This document shows positions 9,080-16,684 of a stretch of DNA of 64,000 bases, in pieces; positions within the stretch are counted from its first letter, which is position 1; every line of letters begins with the position of its first letter. Source of the stretch: Candidatus Neomicrothrix sp. UBA2974 (GTDB lineage: Bacteria; Actinomycetota; Acidimicrobiia; Acidimicrobiales; MedAcidi-G1); NCBI GenBank assembly GCA_002348705.1, contig DEAU01000013.1, positions 62,001 through 126,000 of the forward strand, in the 5' to 3' direction. The notes beneath the pieces were generated by a model. The model searched no databases. It worked only from the letters and a program-made list of their open reading frames with translations, and was not told where the DNA came from. A program made the translations under genes and the position numbers.

Positions 9080-9233
9080 CCCGCTCCACCGCGACCAGAT
9101 CGAGAGTACCGCGGACCACAGCATTGATTTCTTCCGGCTGCTGGTCATGAACCCGGCGGCATCGAGGCGATCCAACGGCTAATCGAACACTAAGGGTTCG
9201 AAGAGTGGGACGCCCTGGCCTGAGAACCCGTTA

Positions 9234-10049
9234 TCAGGGGAGCAGGCCGTCGAGCCAGTCGCCGACGATCTGGTTGAACTCGGCTGGCCGTTCCTGGTTG
9301 GGGAGGTGACCGGTGCCCGGGATCTCGACGTAGCTAGCCCCAGAGATCCCTTCGACAAGCAGGCGGGAGTCGGAGGGAGGACAGACATGGTCGTACTCGC
9401 CAACCACTACCAAGGTCGGAACGTCAATCGATGAGAGGTGCGGCGCGTGGTCGGTCTCAGCAAGAGATTCAGCAGCATGACCGTAGCCGGGCATCCGACA
9501 GGCCTCTTCCATGATCCGGGCCACCCCTTCTACCACGTCGACCGGACAGCCGTCGGCCACCAGCAAAGGGGTACGGTCGCGCACGAAGGCCGCCGGGTCA
9601 GCTGCGTAGTCGCGTGCCCGTTGCCGCATCATCCCGGCCTGCTTCGAGTCGAAGCCGGAGCCACGGCTGGTGTCGGCCAGCACCAATGCCTTGAGCCGTT
9701 CTGCGTGCCGCAGGGCGAACCGGGTGGCAATCACCCCACCCCACGAAACGCCGAGGAGGACCGCTTCGGCGACCCCGGCGTCCTCTATCAAGCGGGCCAC
9801 GCCGTCGGCAAAGCCATCGATGCCCGGCGCCTCCGGTGGATCGTCGGAGGCGCCATAGCCGGGAGCATCCGGTGCAAGAAGTCGCCAACGATCAGCGAGG
9901 CCCCCCATCTGAAGGTCGGCCTGACCAAGGAAGGCGTCACCCGAAGAGCCGATGCCGTGCAGCAACACCAGCGCCGGCGCAGACCGATCTCCTGCCTCAA
10001 CCACCGACAAAGAGCCGTAACGGACTCGTCGTGCTATCACACAATCCAT
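9234..10049 (-). CDS. Alpha/beta-fold hydrolase
   Basis: A 271-residue alpha/beta hydrolase. The oxyanion region HGIG is at residues 31-34, the nucleophile elbow is GVSWGG with Ser102, an acidic residue lies in GEYDHVCP, and the catalytic histidine is in GTGHLPNQE near the C-terminus. I chose the ATG at 10049 (MDCVIARRV); a longer in-frame start at 10148 would run into the start region of the divergent oxidoreductase gene at 10108. Members cleave esters, C-C bonds in meta-cleavage products, or lactones. Substrate unknown. Its start is 58 bases from the divergent F420-type oxidoreductase gene. Confidence 0.85.
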   Translation of the reverse strand: MDCVIARRVRYGSLSVVEAGDRSAPALVLLHGIGSSGDAFLGQADLQMGGLADRWRLLAPDAPGYGASDDPPEAPGIDGFADGVARLIEDAGVAEAVLLGVSWGGVIATRFALRHAERLKALVLADTSRGSGFDSKQAGMMRQRARDYAADPAAFVRDRTPLLVADGCPVDVVEGVARIMEEACRMPGYGHAAESLAETDHAPHLSSIDVPTLVVVGEYDHVCPPSDSRLLVEGISGASYVEIPGTGHLPNQERPAEFNQIVGDWLDGLLP

Positions 10050-10107
10050 TGTCTCCCTCTTCCGGTCGATTCGCCTCACCAGCCTGATCAGGCCATGATG
10101 CGTAGTA

Positions 10108-10872
10108 ATGGGATTCAAGGTTGGGTGCCAACTCCACCAACAAGCCACTTCGCTAGGTGAAATCCGTGATGCCTGGATTCAAGCCGATGCGATGGGCGCC
10201 GATTCGATCTGGGTAGCGGATCATTTCTATCCTCTGTATGGCGATCCAGATGCCACCCATTTTGAGGGCTGGACCCTGCTGGCAGCCATGGCCACCGACA
10301 CAAATAATGCGATGGTCGGGACAATGGTGACCGGAAACTCTTTCCGGAACCCCGAGCTACTTGCCGATATGGCTCGGACAATCGACCACCTCTCAGGAGG
10401 CCGCATGTATCTGGGAGTGGGTTCAGGCTGGTTCGAGCGGGACTATGAGGAATACGGATACGAGTTCGGAACAGCTGGTAGACGGCTTGACCAACTAGAG
10501 GATGATCTACCCAGGATGAAGAGCCGTCTAGCAAAGTTGAACCCACCAGCCATAGGACCGATGCCGCTACTTATAGGGGGTTCCGGACGCAAGGTCACTC
10601 TTCGACTAGTAGCTGAGTATGCGGACGCTTGGAACTGTTTTGGTCCACCCGAAAATGTGGCCGATCTTTCAAGTATTCTCGACGACTGGTGTACCGAAGT
10701 GGGCAGAGATCCTTCTGAGATCGAGCGCACGGTGTGTATTGGCCAAGACGACGTCGAAGATGTTGGCCGCTACCTGGACGTCGGCGTTGAGCATCTGGTG
10801 GTCATGACCGGCCACCCATTCGACCTAGCTCCGCTTGAATCTCTGATAGCACAGCGTGATGCGCTGGGCTGA
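10108..10872 (+). CDS. Luciferase-like (LLM) F420-dependent oxidoreductase
   Basis: A 254-residue TIM-barrel protein of the luciferase-like monooxygenase superfamily. Diagnostic stretches are ADSIWVADHF near residues 32-41, the ATDTNNAMVGTMVTGNSFRNPELLA region, SGGRMYLGVGSGWFERDYEEYG near 95-115, and PLLIGGSGRKVTLRLVAEYADAWN. These match the actinobacterial F420-dependent subgroup rather than FMN luciferases, so a hydride transfer with reduced F420 is the likely chemistry. It is shorter than the typical 280-340 residues but has all core blocks. Divergent from an alpha/beta hydrolase gene. Substrate unknown. Confidence 0.85.
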   Translation: MGFKVGCQLHQQATSLGEIRDAWIQADAMGADSIWVADHFYPLYGDPDATHFEGWTLLAAMATDTNNAMVGTMVTGNSFRNPELLADMARTIDHLSGGRMYLGVGSGWFERDYEEYGYEFGTAGRRLDQLEDDLPRMKSRLAKLNPPAIGPMPLLIGGSGRKVTLRLVAEYADAWNCFGPPENVADLSSILDDWCTEVGRDPSEIERTVCIGQDDVEDVGRYLDVGVEHLVVMTGHPFDLAPLESLIAQRDALG

Positions 10873-10953
10873 CTGACCGGTTGATACGAACCACCGATCT
10901 AGGGCACGATCCAACAGCGGTTTATTCATCGAGCACGGAGACTGGAGAGAGAA

Positions 10954-11178
10954 GTGGACGACCATACGAGTGAACGGGTCTTTGCATGCGCCAAATGCGG
11001 GCACAACAGTTGTGAATCCGGGGAAATTCGAACTACCGGATCCGGAGTCAGCCGTTTCATGAACTTACAGAATCACAAGTTCGGGTACTTGGCCTGCGAG
11101 GCCTGCGGCTACACCGAGTTCTACAGGATGGACGGCAGCGGCAAGCTCGGCACCATCTTCGACGTCCTCACGAACTAA
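10954..11178 (+). CDS. Small zinc-ribbon protein (DUF2082-like)
   Basis: A 74-residue protein with two Cys-x2-Cys knuckles: CAKCG at residues 12-16 and CEACG near 49-53, separated by the conserved GEIRTTGSGVSRF..NLQNHKFGYLAC stretch and followed by YTEFYR. This is the pattern of the DUF2082 zinc-ribbon family, described as putative nucleic-acid-binding zinc ribbons of unknown function. Start is GTG at 10954, preceded by the purine-rich GGAGAGAGAA. No operon partner is evident; the next gene begins 38 bases on. Function not known. Confidence 0.8.
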   Translation: MDDHTSERVFACAKCGHNSCESGEIRTTGSGVSRFMNLQNHKFGYLACEACGYTEFYRMDGSGKLGTIFDVLTN

Positions 11179-11215
11179 CGGATCGACGCCAAGCCGAGTA
11201 CCGGCTATTACCAAA

Positions 11216-12469
11216 GTGGATAGTTCGATAGGAGCACGATTACGACCGGACGCCGACTCGTTTGATCGGTTCCATCGTGAAGTTCTGCCCAAGCGCATCG
11301 CTGACGGCTCGGGGCCGTTGGCCTATGACTATCTGTCCCAGCGCGGCACCTTGGCCATCCGCACACCAGTTGGCACCTGGACCTATGCCCCTGTTGAAGG
11401 GTCAGTCTCCTTGCTCGAAGGTGAAGAGCAGGCTGACGTCGTGGTAGCTGTCGACCTACAGGCCTGGCTGGGCCTGATCACTGACCTCGATACGGCACCG
11501 GGCCTTCTGTACTCCGAACGGGCCGAGATCCCGGTTGGCGACCCGCTGCGATTCATGGGCTGGGAACCAGGACTTCGGGCACTGTTCCACAGCCGACCAA
11601 TTTTCGATCCCGAGACTGTGGACCTGCGTGGCCTCGACGGGTCGCCTCTCGACTGCGCACGCAGCTTCCCCGCCACCAACTTGGAAGTCGAGGTGGAGGC
11701 GGCAGCCCATTATCTCCGCACCGCCGGCTATCTGTGCGTGACTGATGTCTTCGACGAAGAGGAAGTCGCCGGCATGCTGGCAGACGCCGCGGTGCTGGCT
11801 GACGAGGCACGTCCAGGCGACCGGACCTCTTGGTGGGGACGTGGTGCTGATGGAAAAGAGGTTTTGACTCGGGTGCTTAGGGCGGCCAGCCGCCCTGATC
11901 TAAACGCCCTGGTCAATGATCACCGAGTCCGCCGCATCGTGGGGCTGGCTGACGAGGACTTGGAACCGAGCGTCGATGACGGTCCGGAGTCAATTGATCG
12001 GGTGACAGTGTTGTGGAAGCAGCCGGGCATGACCGAGGGACTCGGCGACCTCCCCTGGCATCGAGACTGCGGTATGGGTGGGCATGCCATCCGCTGCCCA
12101 TCGACTGTTTTGACCATCTGCCTGACTGATGGTTCGGCGGCCGCCGGCCAGCTGCGGTTTTTGCCTGGATCTCACCGGGGAGCCTTTCCGTTCGTGGACG
12201 GCACGGCGGTAGAGGCCCCGGAGGGAGTCGGCCTCGACCTCTTTGCTGGGGACGTCACGCTGCACTATTCCGACCTGATGCACGCTTCACTTCCTCCCAC
12301 ATCGGCCACCGGCCCGCATCGAATCTCAGTTCTGTTGGGATTCGCGCCAGCTAACTCGGGACACCATCTCGGCGAACGTCACTACAACGATGCCCTGTTG
12401 GTCAACGATGATGGCCAGGTCGACCACCTCGGCAGGCGTCTGACCTCCGGACGACAAAAACGGACCTAG
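11216..12469 (+). CDS. SCP2-like domain fused to phytanoyl-CoA dioxygenase (PhyH) domain
   Basis: A 417-residue two-part protein. Residues about 20-130 resemble a sterol carrier protein 2-like lipid-binding domain (strand run GTLAIRTPVGTWTYAP, then EEQADVVVAVDLQAWLGL). Residues about 160-400 are a PhyH-type Fe(II)/2-oxoglutarate dioxygenase: His282-x-Asp284 (WHRDCG), distal His356 (LMHASLPP) and an HRIS segment with the 2-oxoglutarate-contacting arginine. The combination suggests hydroxylation of a lipid or acyl-CoA-like hydrophobic substrate. Start is GTG. It precedes an SDR gene on the same strand, which could oxidise a hydroxylated product. The dioxygenase call is firm, the SCP2 call moderate. 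Confidence 0.8.
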   Translation: MDSSIGARLRPDADSFDRFHREVLPKRIADGSGPLAYDYLSQRGTLAIRTPVGTWTYAPVEGSVSLLEGEEQADVVVAVDLQAWLGLITDLDTAPGLLYSERAEIPVGDPLRFMGWEPGLRALFHSRPIFDPETVDLRGLDGSPLDCARSFPATNLEVEVEAAAHYLRTAGYLCVTDVFDEEEVAGMLADAAVLADEARPGDRTSWWGRGADGKEVLTRVLRAASRPDLNALVNDHRVRRIVGLADEDLEPSVDDGPESIDRVTVLWKQPGMTEGLGDLPWHRDCGMGGHAIRCPSTVLTICLTDGSAAAGQLRFLPGSHRGAFPFVDGTAVEAPEGVGLDLFAGDVTLHYSDLMHASLPPTSATGPHRISVLLGFAPANSGHHLGERHYNDALLVNDDGQVDHLGRRLTSGRQKRT

Positions 12470-12527
12470 AGGGGCTAGGGAGCAAAGCCTCCTGAATCAG
12501 CTCCGATCAGGGCGTACTGTCGTCTGT

Positions 12528-13256
12528 GTGTTCGACCTGACAGGACGCTCCGTACTGGTAACCGGCGCCGGCCAAAATATCGGGGCTGGCATCGCCCGGG
12601 CCCTCGCCGAAGCCGGTGCACGGGTGCTGGTGAACGACCTTCGAGCCGACCGGGCCGAGGAAGTGGCAGCGGACATCGGCAATGGAACTGAAGCCCTGCC
12701 TTTCGATGTGACCGATCGGGACTCGGTGCAGGCAGCGGTCATGGAAGTCGGTCTTGTCGACGTGCTCGTCAACAACGCTGGCAATGGTGGTGCCGAGCCG
12801 ATGCTGCCGAAACGCTTCATGGATACCAACCCGACCGAGTGGAACGGCCCAATAGGGGTAAACCTTCAAGGCGTCCTTTTCTGTTGCCACGCAGTACTCC
12901 CCGGCATGGTGGAAAACGGCCACGGACGAATCATCACGATCTCCTCGGCGGCCGGGACCCACGGGGTAGGGATTGGTTTCACCCCCTACTCGGTGGGAAA
13001 AGGTGGAGCCTTGAGTCTCATGCGATCCCTCGCCCTGGAACACGGGCGACAGGGGATTACCGCCAACTCGATTGCACTCGGAGTCATGGACTCGGTGCGC
13101 GACGAAACGGCAGCTGCCCTTCGTAGCGCGATACCGGTGGGTCGACTCGGTTCACCCGATGACGTCGGAGCTGCCTGCCTATGGCTGGCTTCAGACGAGG
13201 CGTCCTGGGTGACTGGTCAGACCATTGGCTTGAACGGCGGCGCATTCACGTCCTAA
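12528..13256 (+). CDS. SDR family oxidoreductase
   Basis: A 242-residue classical short-chain dehydrogenase. The nucleotide-binding motif TGAGQNIG is at residues 12-19, NNAG appears in the fourth strand region, the catalytic Ser is in ITISSAAG, and the Tyr-x3-Lys pair is in YSVGK. The C-terminal WVTGQTIGLNGG is the usual FabG-like ending. GTG start. It lies 58 bases after the SCP2-PhyH gene on the same strand, so the two may work on one substrate. Substrate unknown. Confidence 0.9.
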   Translation: MFDLTGRSVLVTGAGQNIGAGIARALAEAGARVLVNDLRADRAEEVAADIGNGTEALPFDVTDRDSVQAAVMEVGLVDVLVNNAGNGGAEPMLPKRFMDTNPTEWNGPIGVNLQGVLFCCHAVLPGMVENGHGRIITISSAAGTHGVGIGFTPYSVGKGGALSLMRSLALEHGRQGITANSIALGVMDSVRDETAAALRSAIPVGRLGSPDDVGAACLWLASDEASWVTGQTIGLNGGAFTS

Positions 13257-13294
13257 GCCGTTGATTCGCCTCAAGTCCAGTGACTTGTCCAGAG

Positions 13295-13732
13295 TCAGGT
13301 GCATTGGGCGCAGGTACCCAGTAGGTCAAGCCGGTGTGTCTCGATGTTGAAACTGACATCGGCAGCGGCACGGTGCAGGTCCCGGTTCAGGCTGGACTCG
13401 GTCCGGTTGTCGAGTGAGAAGTCGGAAACGTCGCCGCACTTGGAACAGATCAAGTGGTGATGGTGCTCGGTGAGGTGTTCTGTGAGCTCAAAGTGGGCAA
13501 AGTCGTCGCGGGTCACGATACGGGTCACAACACCTACCGTCTCGAGAATCGACAGATTTCGATAAACGCTGGACTGGGGAAGTGAGGAGTCGTTGGCGAG
13601 GATCTGAGTGATCGTCAGTGGGCCATCAGCGGACTGGAGCACAGCGATCAAACGGCGGCGTCCCTTGGTGTATCGCTGGTTCGCTCTCCGAAGAAGAGCG
13701 GAAATCTCGACCTCTATGTCAGTTTCGGCCAT
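13295..13732 (-). CDS. zur: Fur-family regulator, probably the zinc uptake regulator Zur
   Basis: A 145-residue Fur-family repressor. It has an N-terminal winged helix (RYTKGRRRLIAVL ... QSSVYRNLSILETVGVV), the metal-site cluster HLTEHHHHLICSKCG, and a second Cys pair near the C-terminus (CAQC) for the structural zinc. The Fur family includes iron, zinc, manganese and peroxide sensors; the zinc assignment here rests on its position beside znuC, znuA and znuB on the same locus and on Zur-box-like sites between them. It lies 68 bases downstream of znuC in the same direction, so it may be cotranscribed. The AT-rich stretch just upstream of the start could carry its own promoter. Confidence 0.85.
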   Translation of the reverse strand: MAETDIEVEISALLRRANQRYTKGRRRLIAVLQSADGPLTITQILANDSSLPQSSVYRNLSILETVGVVTRIVTRDDFAHFELTEHLTEHHHHLICSKCGDVSDFSLDNRTESSLNRDLHRAAADVSFNIETHRLDLLGTCAQCT

Positions 13733-13800
13733 TCGTCAGATTATCTACATAATAAGAATGAATGGGAACACTGAGAATAGGTTGGCCACAGTCGAGGCTC

Positions 13801-14544
13801 TCAGTGTGAGTGGTGTGGATCATCGAGGATGAACTGGTCTCCGACTCTGATGAAGCGGCCGCCGAATGCGCACCGGAGATTCTCCTCGGTTAACACGTAG
13901 TCGGGTTTACCTACAGCGATCGCTGAGTTGTCTAGAAGCAAGACTTGGTCACAGCACCGGGCCTCCTCAAGATTGTGGGTGGTCACCAAGACGGTGCGGC
14001 CTTCCTCGACCTCCTGATCGATGACTTCGAGGATGATCGCTCGGGAAGTCACATCAAGACCGGTGACAGGCTCGTCGAGCAAAAGGACGCCGGTGTCCTG
14101 TGCAACGCCTTGAGCGACCAGAACCCGTTGACGCTGTCCCCCAGAGAGTTCGTGCAACTGGCGTCCCGCTAGGTCGTCAACGGCAAGACGCTTCATGGCA
14201 TCCTCAATGGCTTCCCGATCGACCAATCCAAACCGTCGAAATAGACCGAGTGTCTGGTAGCGGGCTAGAGAGACTGTGTCCCTAACCGTGATTGGCAGGC
14301 TGCGATCGACGTCAGTGGATTGCTGAACTAGAGCCGGCGAGCGGCCGGCCACGGTGGCTGAACCTGAACTGACGTCGATAGTGCCCGCGAGCACGCCAAG
14401 AAGCGTCGACTTACCCGAACCATTCGGCCCAATGACAGCCAAAGACGACGCGTGAGGGACCTCCATCGTGAGATCACGTAAGGCAACCACATCCCCGTAA
14501 CTCACTCTGAGATTCGAAGTGGAAATGGCTGACGCCACCAGCAC
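13801..14544 (-). CDS. znuC: Zinc ABC transporter ATP-binding protein
   Basis: An ABC ATPase of the metal-uptake type (about 247 residues from this start). It has Walker A GPNGSGKST, the signature LSGGQRQR, Walker B VLLLDEP and the H-loop in VTTHN. It should energise the ZnuB permease to import zinc. Start is uncertain: an ATG at 14595 is in frame but lies beyond the Zur-like box at 14564-14578, so I prefer a GTG at 14544 (or 14538), which places the box about 20 bases upstream of the start. Divergent from znuA-znuB and upstream of zur. Confidence 0.88.
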   Translation of the reverse strand: MLVASAISTSNLRVSYGDVVALRDLTMEVPHASSLAVIGPNGSGKSTLLGVLAGTIDVSSGSATVAGRSPALVQQSTDVDRSLPITVRDTVSLARYQTLGLFRRFGLVDREAIEDAMKRLAVDDLAGRQLHELSGGQRQRVLVAQGVAQDTGVLLLDEPVTGLDVTSRAIILEVIDQEVEEGRTVLVTTHNLEEARCCDQVLLLDNSAIAVGKPDYVLTEENLRCAFGGRFIRVGDQFILDDPHHSH

Positions 14545-14563
14545 AGGGTACGGGCACCAATTT

Positions 14564-14578
14564 TGACAACGATTCTCA
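14564..14578. promoter_or_regulatory. Zur-box-like site upstream of znuC
   Basis: TGACAACGATTCTCA fits the 7-1-7 Zur/Fur box (consensus close to TGAAAATGATTTTCA). It sits in the divergent znuC/znuA region just upstream of the chosen znuC start. A longer overlapping inverted repeat, TTGACAAC (14563-14570) with GTTGTCAA (14585-14592), surrounds part of it. Confidence 0.65.
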
Positions 14579-14625
14579 ATCTGAGTTGTCAACATGTCAG
14601 CCTCGCTTCTAGCCTCAAATAATAT

Positions 14626-14640
14626 TGATAGTGATTCTCA
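14626..14640. promoter_or_regulatory. Zur-box-like site upstream of znuA
   Basis: TGATAGTGATTCTCA matches the 7-1-7 Zur/Fur box pattern and shares its right half, GATTCTCA, with the znuC-side site. It ends 16 bases before the znuA start at 14657 and overlaps an AT-rich AATAATATT that could be a -10 region. Repression by zinc-loaded Zur is the natural reading. Confidence 0.7.
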
Positions 14641-14656
14641 CTCTAGGAGTAGCGTT

Positions 14657-15649
14657 GTGAAATCCTCGAAATTCTTCGGTATTGCGATAAGCATGATCGT
14701 CTCCTTGTTCGCGAGCGCCTGTGGCAACGACGAAGGTTCACTGGAGGCCAACCGGCCAACTGTTGTCGTCACCACCAACATCCTGGGTGATGTGGTCAGA
14801 AACCTTGTCGGTGACGAGTTGGAAGTCATCACGATCATGCCGGTCGGAGCCAACCCGCATGACTTTCAGGCGTCCGCAAAGCAGGTAGCTGAGATCAGTA
14901 AGGCCGCTGCACTAGTCGTTAATGGCGCCGATTTCGAGGAGGGGCTCCTCGACGTCATCGATTCCGCATCGATGAACGGTGTGAGGGTCTTTGAAGCAAT
15001 CAGTGCCGTGAAGCAACTCGACTACAACAAGAACGACCACACCGACCACACCGACCACGCCGACCACGCCGACCACGCCGACCACGCCGACCACGCCGAC
15101 CACGCCCATGACGGTGTCGACCCGCATTTCTTCACAGATCCCGCGCGCATGGCAGTTGCGGTCAAGGCCATCAGCGACTTCCTTATTGCCACGATCGAGG
15201 GCATCGATATTGCGGTCCTGCGTTCAAACACAAATGCCTATGTCGGCAAACTTGAGGCGTTAGATGCGGAAGTCGCCGCGATGGTCGAAGGCGTTCCAGA
15301 GGAACGACGGGTGCTCGTTACTAACCACCAAGTATTCGGGTACTTCGCCGATCGTTACGGATTCGAATTTGTCGGAACCATTATCCCTACAGGCAGCACC
15401 GCGGACGGGGCTAGCGCCCAGCAGCTGACAAAACTGTCCAAAACCATCAAAGAAGAAAAGGTGCCTGCCATCTTCACTGATACGTCGTCGTCGGACCAGT
15501 TGGCCCAGACTCTGGCCGCCGAAACTGGGCAAATCCAGGTAGTGAAGTTGTACTCAGAATCGCTCGGCAACGAGGATTCTGACGGCTCCGACTACCTAGA
15601 GATGGTGCGGACCAACGCCACGCGCATCACAACTGCACTGGGTGGCTGA
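14657..15649 (+). CDS. znuA: Zinc ABC transporter substrate-binding lipoprotein
   Basis: A 330-residue cluster A-I (ZnuA-type) metal-binding protein. The N-terminus MKSSKFFGIAIS..SLFASAC is a lipoprotein signal with Cys22 as the acylated residue. The first zinc ligand is His68 in GANPHD; a histidine follows the acidic loop in VDPHFF, and others lie in TNHQVFGYF. Residues 127-152 are a His/Asp-rich loop of DHT/DHA triplets, an exaggerated version of the His-rich loop typical of zinc-specific members. I chose the GTG at 14657 because AGGAG lies 7 bases upstream; an in-frame ATG at 14594 would put both Zur-like sites' region inside the gene. It overlaps znuB by eight bases. Confidence 0.92.
   Translation: MKSSKFFGIAISMIVSLFASACGNDEGSLEANRPTVVVTTNILGDVVRNLVGDELEVITIMPVGANPHDFQASAKQVAEISKAAALVVNGADFEEGLLDVIDSASMNGVRVFEAISAVKQLDYNKNDHTDHTDHADHADHADHADHADHAHDGVDPHFFTDPARMAVAVKAISDFLIATIEGIDIAVLRSNTNAYVGKLEALDAEVAAMVEGVPEERRVLVTNHQVFGYFADRYGFEFVGTIIPTGSTADGASAQQLTKLSKTIKEEKVPAIFTDTSSSDQLAQTLAAETGQIQVVKLYSESLGNEDSDGSDYLEMVRTNATRITTALGG
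15035..15106 (+). repeat. Nine-base coding tandem repeat (His-rich loop of ZnuA)
   Basis: Eight direct units of nine bases: two GACCACACC then six GACCACGCC, coding for DHT twice and DHA six times, with near-perfect nucleotide identity. The identity at the DNA level suggests expansion by slippage. In zinc-binding ZnuA proteins this loop gathers zinc near the binding cleft; the copy number may vary between strains. Confidence 0.95.
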
Positions 15650-16508
15650 TAGCGAGACATACATGGACTGGCTAATCGACGCATTCGAACCTGCCTTCAT
15701 GCAACGCGCCCTCATCGGCAGCCTGGTTGCCGTCGTGGCCACTTCGCTCGTCGGGACCTGGGTCGTACTGCGTGGCCTCGCCTTTCTCGGCGACGCTCTT
15801 GCACATGGCGTAATACCTGGCATAGCTCTCGCAGTGCTGTGGAGCTTTAATCCGATTATTGGTGCCTTCGTAGCCGCCGCTGTAATGAGCGGCCTAGTAA
15901 GCGTGGTATCAAACCGCACCAATGTCAGAGACGACACCGCTATCGGGCTGTTGTTCGTCGGGATGTTGTCACTCGGCATCGTGATCGTTTCAAGGGCCAA
16001 CTCCTTCTCCACGGAGGTCACTGCCCTGCTCTTTGGCGACGTGCTTGGTGTAACAACGCTTGACATCCGGTCTCAAGTCATCGCCGCGGCCATCGTTGTC
16101 ATCGCCACAATCGCGCTCTACCGTCCGTTCCTCGCTCTTACGTTCAACCCGGACAAGGCACAGACCTTAGGGATGAAACCTCGTCTCGCCCAGACAGCTT
16201 TATTGACACTGCTGGCGTTGAGCATCGTGGCCAGCTTCCAGGCGATTGGCACCCTTTTGGTCTTCGGCCTACTAGTCGGTCCGCCGGCGACCGCTTTGCT
16301 GATAGCCCGGCGGGTTCCAGCGATAATGATGACGTCGATCCTGCTAGGTGCTCTCGCTGTTGTGTCCGGGCTGCTGGTCAGTTACCACTACAACACCGCC
16401 GGCGGCGCAACAATTGCCGGCTTCAGTGTGGCGCAGTTCTTTCTCGTACTTGCTGTACGAGAGATCACCGAGGCACTCCGGCGTCCTGTTCAACCTGCCG
16501 CTGTCTAA
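15642..16508 (+). CDS. znuB: Zinc ABC transporter permease
   Basis: A 288-residue polytopic permease of the ABC-3 family, the membrane partner of ZnuA and ZnuC. It has about eight hydrophobic segments and the family pattern RGLAFLGDALAHGVIPGIAL near the N-terminal third, where the cytoplasmic coupling region lies, and a C-terminal run of TGG/A-rich helices (TAGGATIAGFSVAQFF). The GTG start at 15642 overlaps the znuA stop by eight bases; an ATG at 15663 is an alternative. Family members carry zinc or manganese; zinc follows from the locus. Confidence 0.92.
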   Translation: MADSETYMDWLIDAFEPAFMQRALIGSLVAVVATSLVGTWVVLRGLAFLGDALAHGVIPGIALAVLWSFNPIIGAFVAAAVMSGLVSVVSNRTNVRDDTAIGLLFVGMLSLGIVIVSRANSFSTEVTALLFGDVLGVTTLDIRSQVIAAAIVVIATIALYRPFLALTFNPDKAQTLGMKPRLAQTALLTLLALSIVASFQAIGTLLVFGLLVGPPATALLIARRVPAIMMTSILLGALAVVSGLLVSYHYNTAGGATIAGFSVAQFFLVLAVREITEALRRPVQPAAV

Positions 16509-16607
16509 CCATCAACAAGACCGCTGAGGCGAAAAGGGTGCGTCGCTGTGCCCGAAAACGAATAGAGCCATCACCACAGCGAAGTCTGCAGCATTATCCT
16601 CATTTCC

Positions 16608-16680
16608 GGGTCGCTAGCTCATCGGGTAGAGCAGGGGACTTTTAATCCCAAGGTGCCGGGTTCGAGCCCCGGGCGACCCA
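16608..16680 (+). tRNA. tRNA-Lys (anticodon TTT)
   Basis: A full cloverleaf: acceptor GGGTCGC pairs with GCGACCC, the D arm is GCTC-ATCGGGTA-GAGC, the anticodon loop is CTTTTAA, and the T arm is CCGGG-TTCGAGC-CCCGG, with discriminator A. The closing pair of the anticodon stem is a G-A mismatch. No CCA is encoded. It ends five bases before the stop end of the convergent GH3 gene. Confidence 0.93.
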
Positions 16681-16684
16681 CTGT

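Noticed and set aside
9080..9233. Possible gene remnant between the NTF2-like and hydrolase genes
   Set aside because: Short translations such as a GIEAIQRLIEH stretch can be read, but no frame is long enough or recognisable to support a pseudogene.
14545..14595. ATG at 14595 as the start of znuC
   Set aside because: It would place the Zur-like box inside the coding region; a GTG at 14544 or 14538 is more consistent with the operator position.
15035..15106. Short direct repeats that could be mistaken for a CRISPR array
   Set aside because: The units are nine bases without spacers and encode the DHT/DHA loop of ZnuA in frame.
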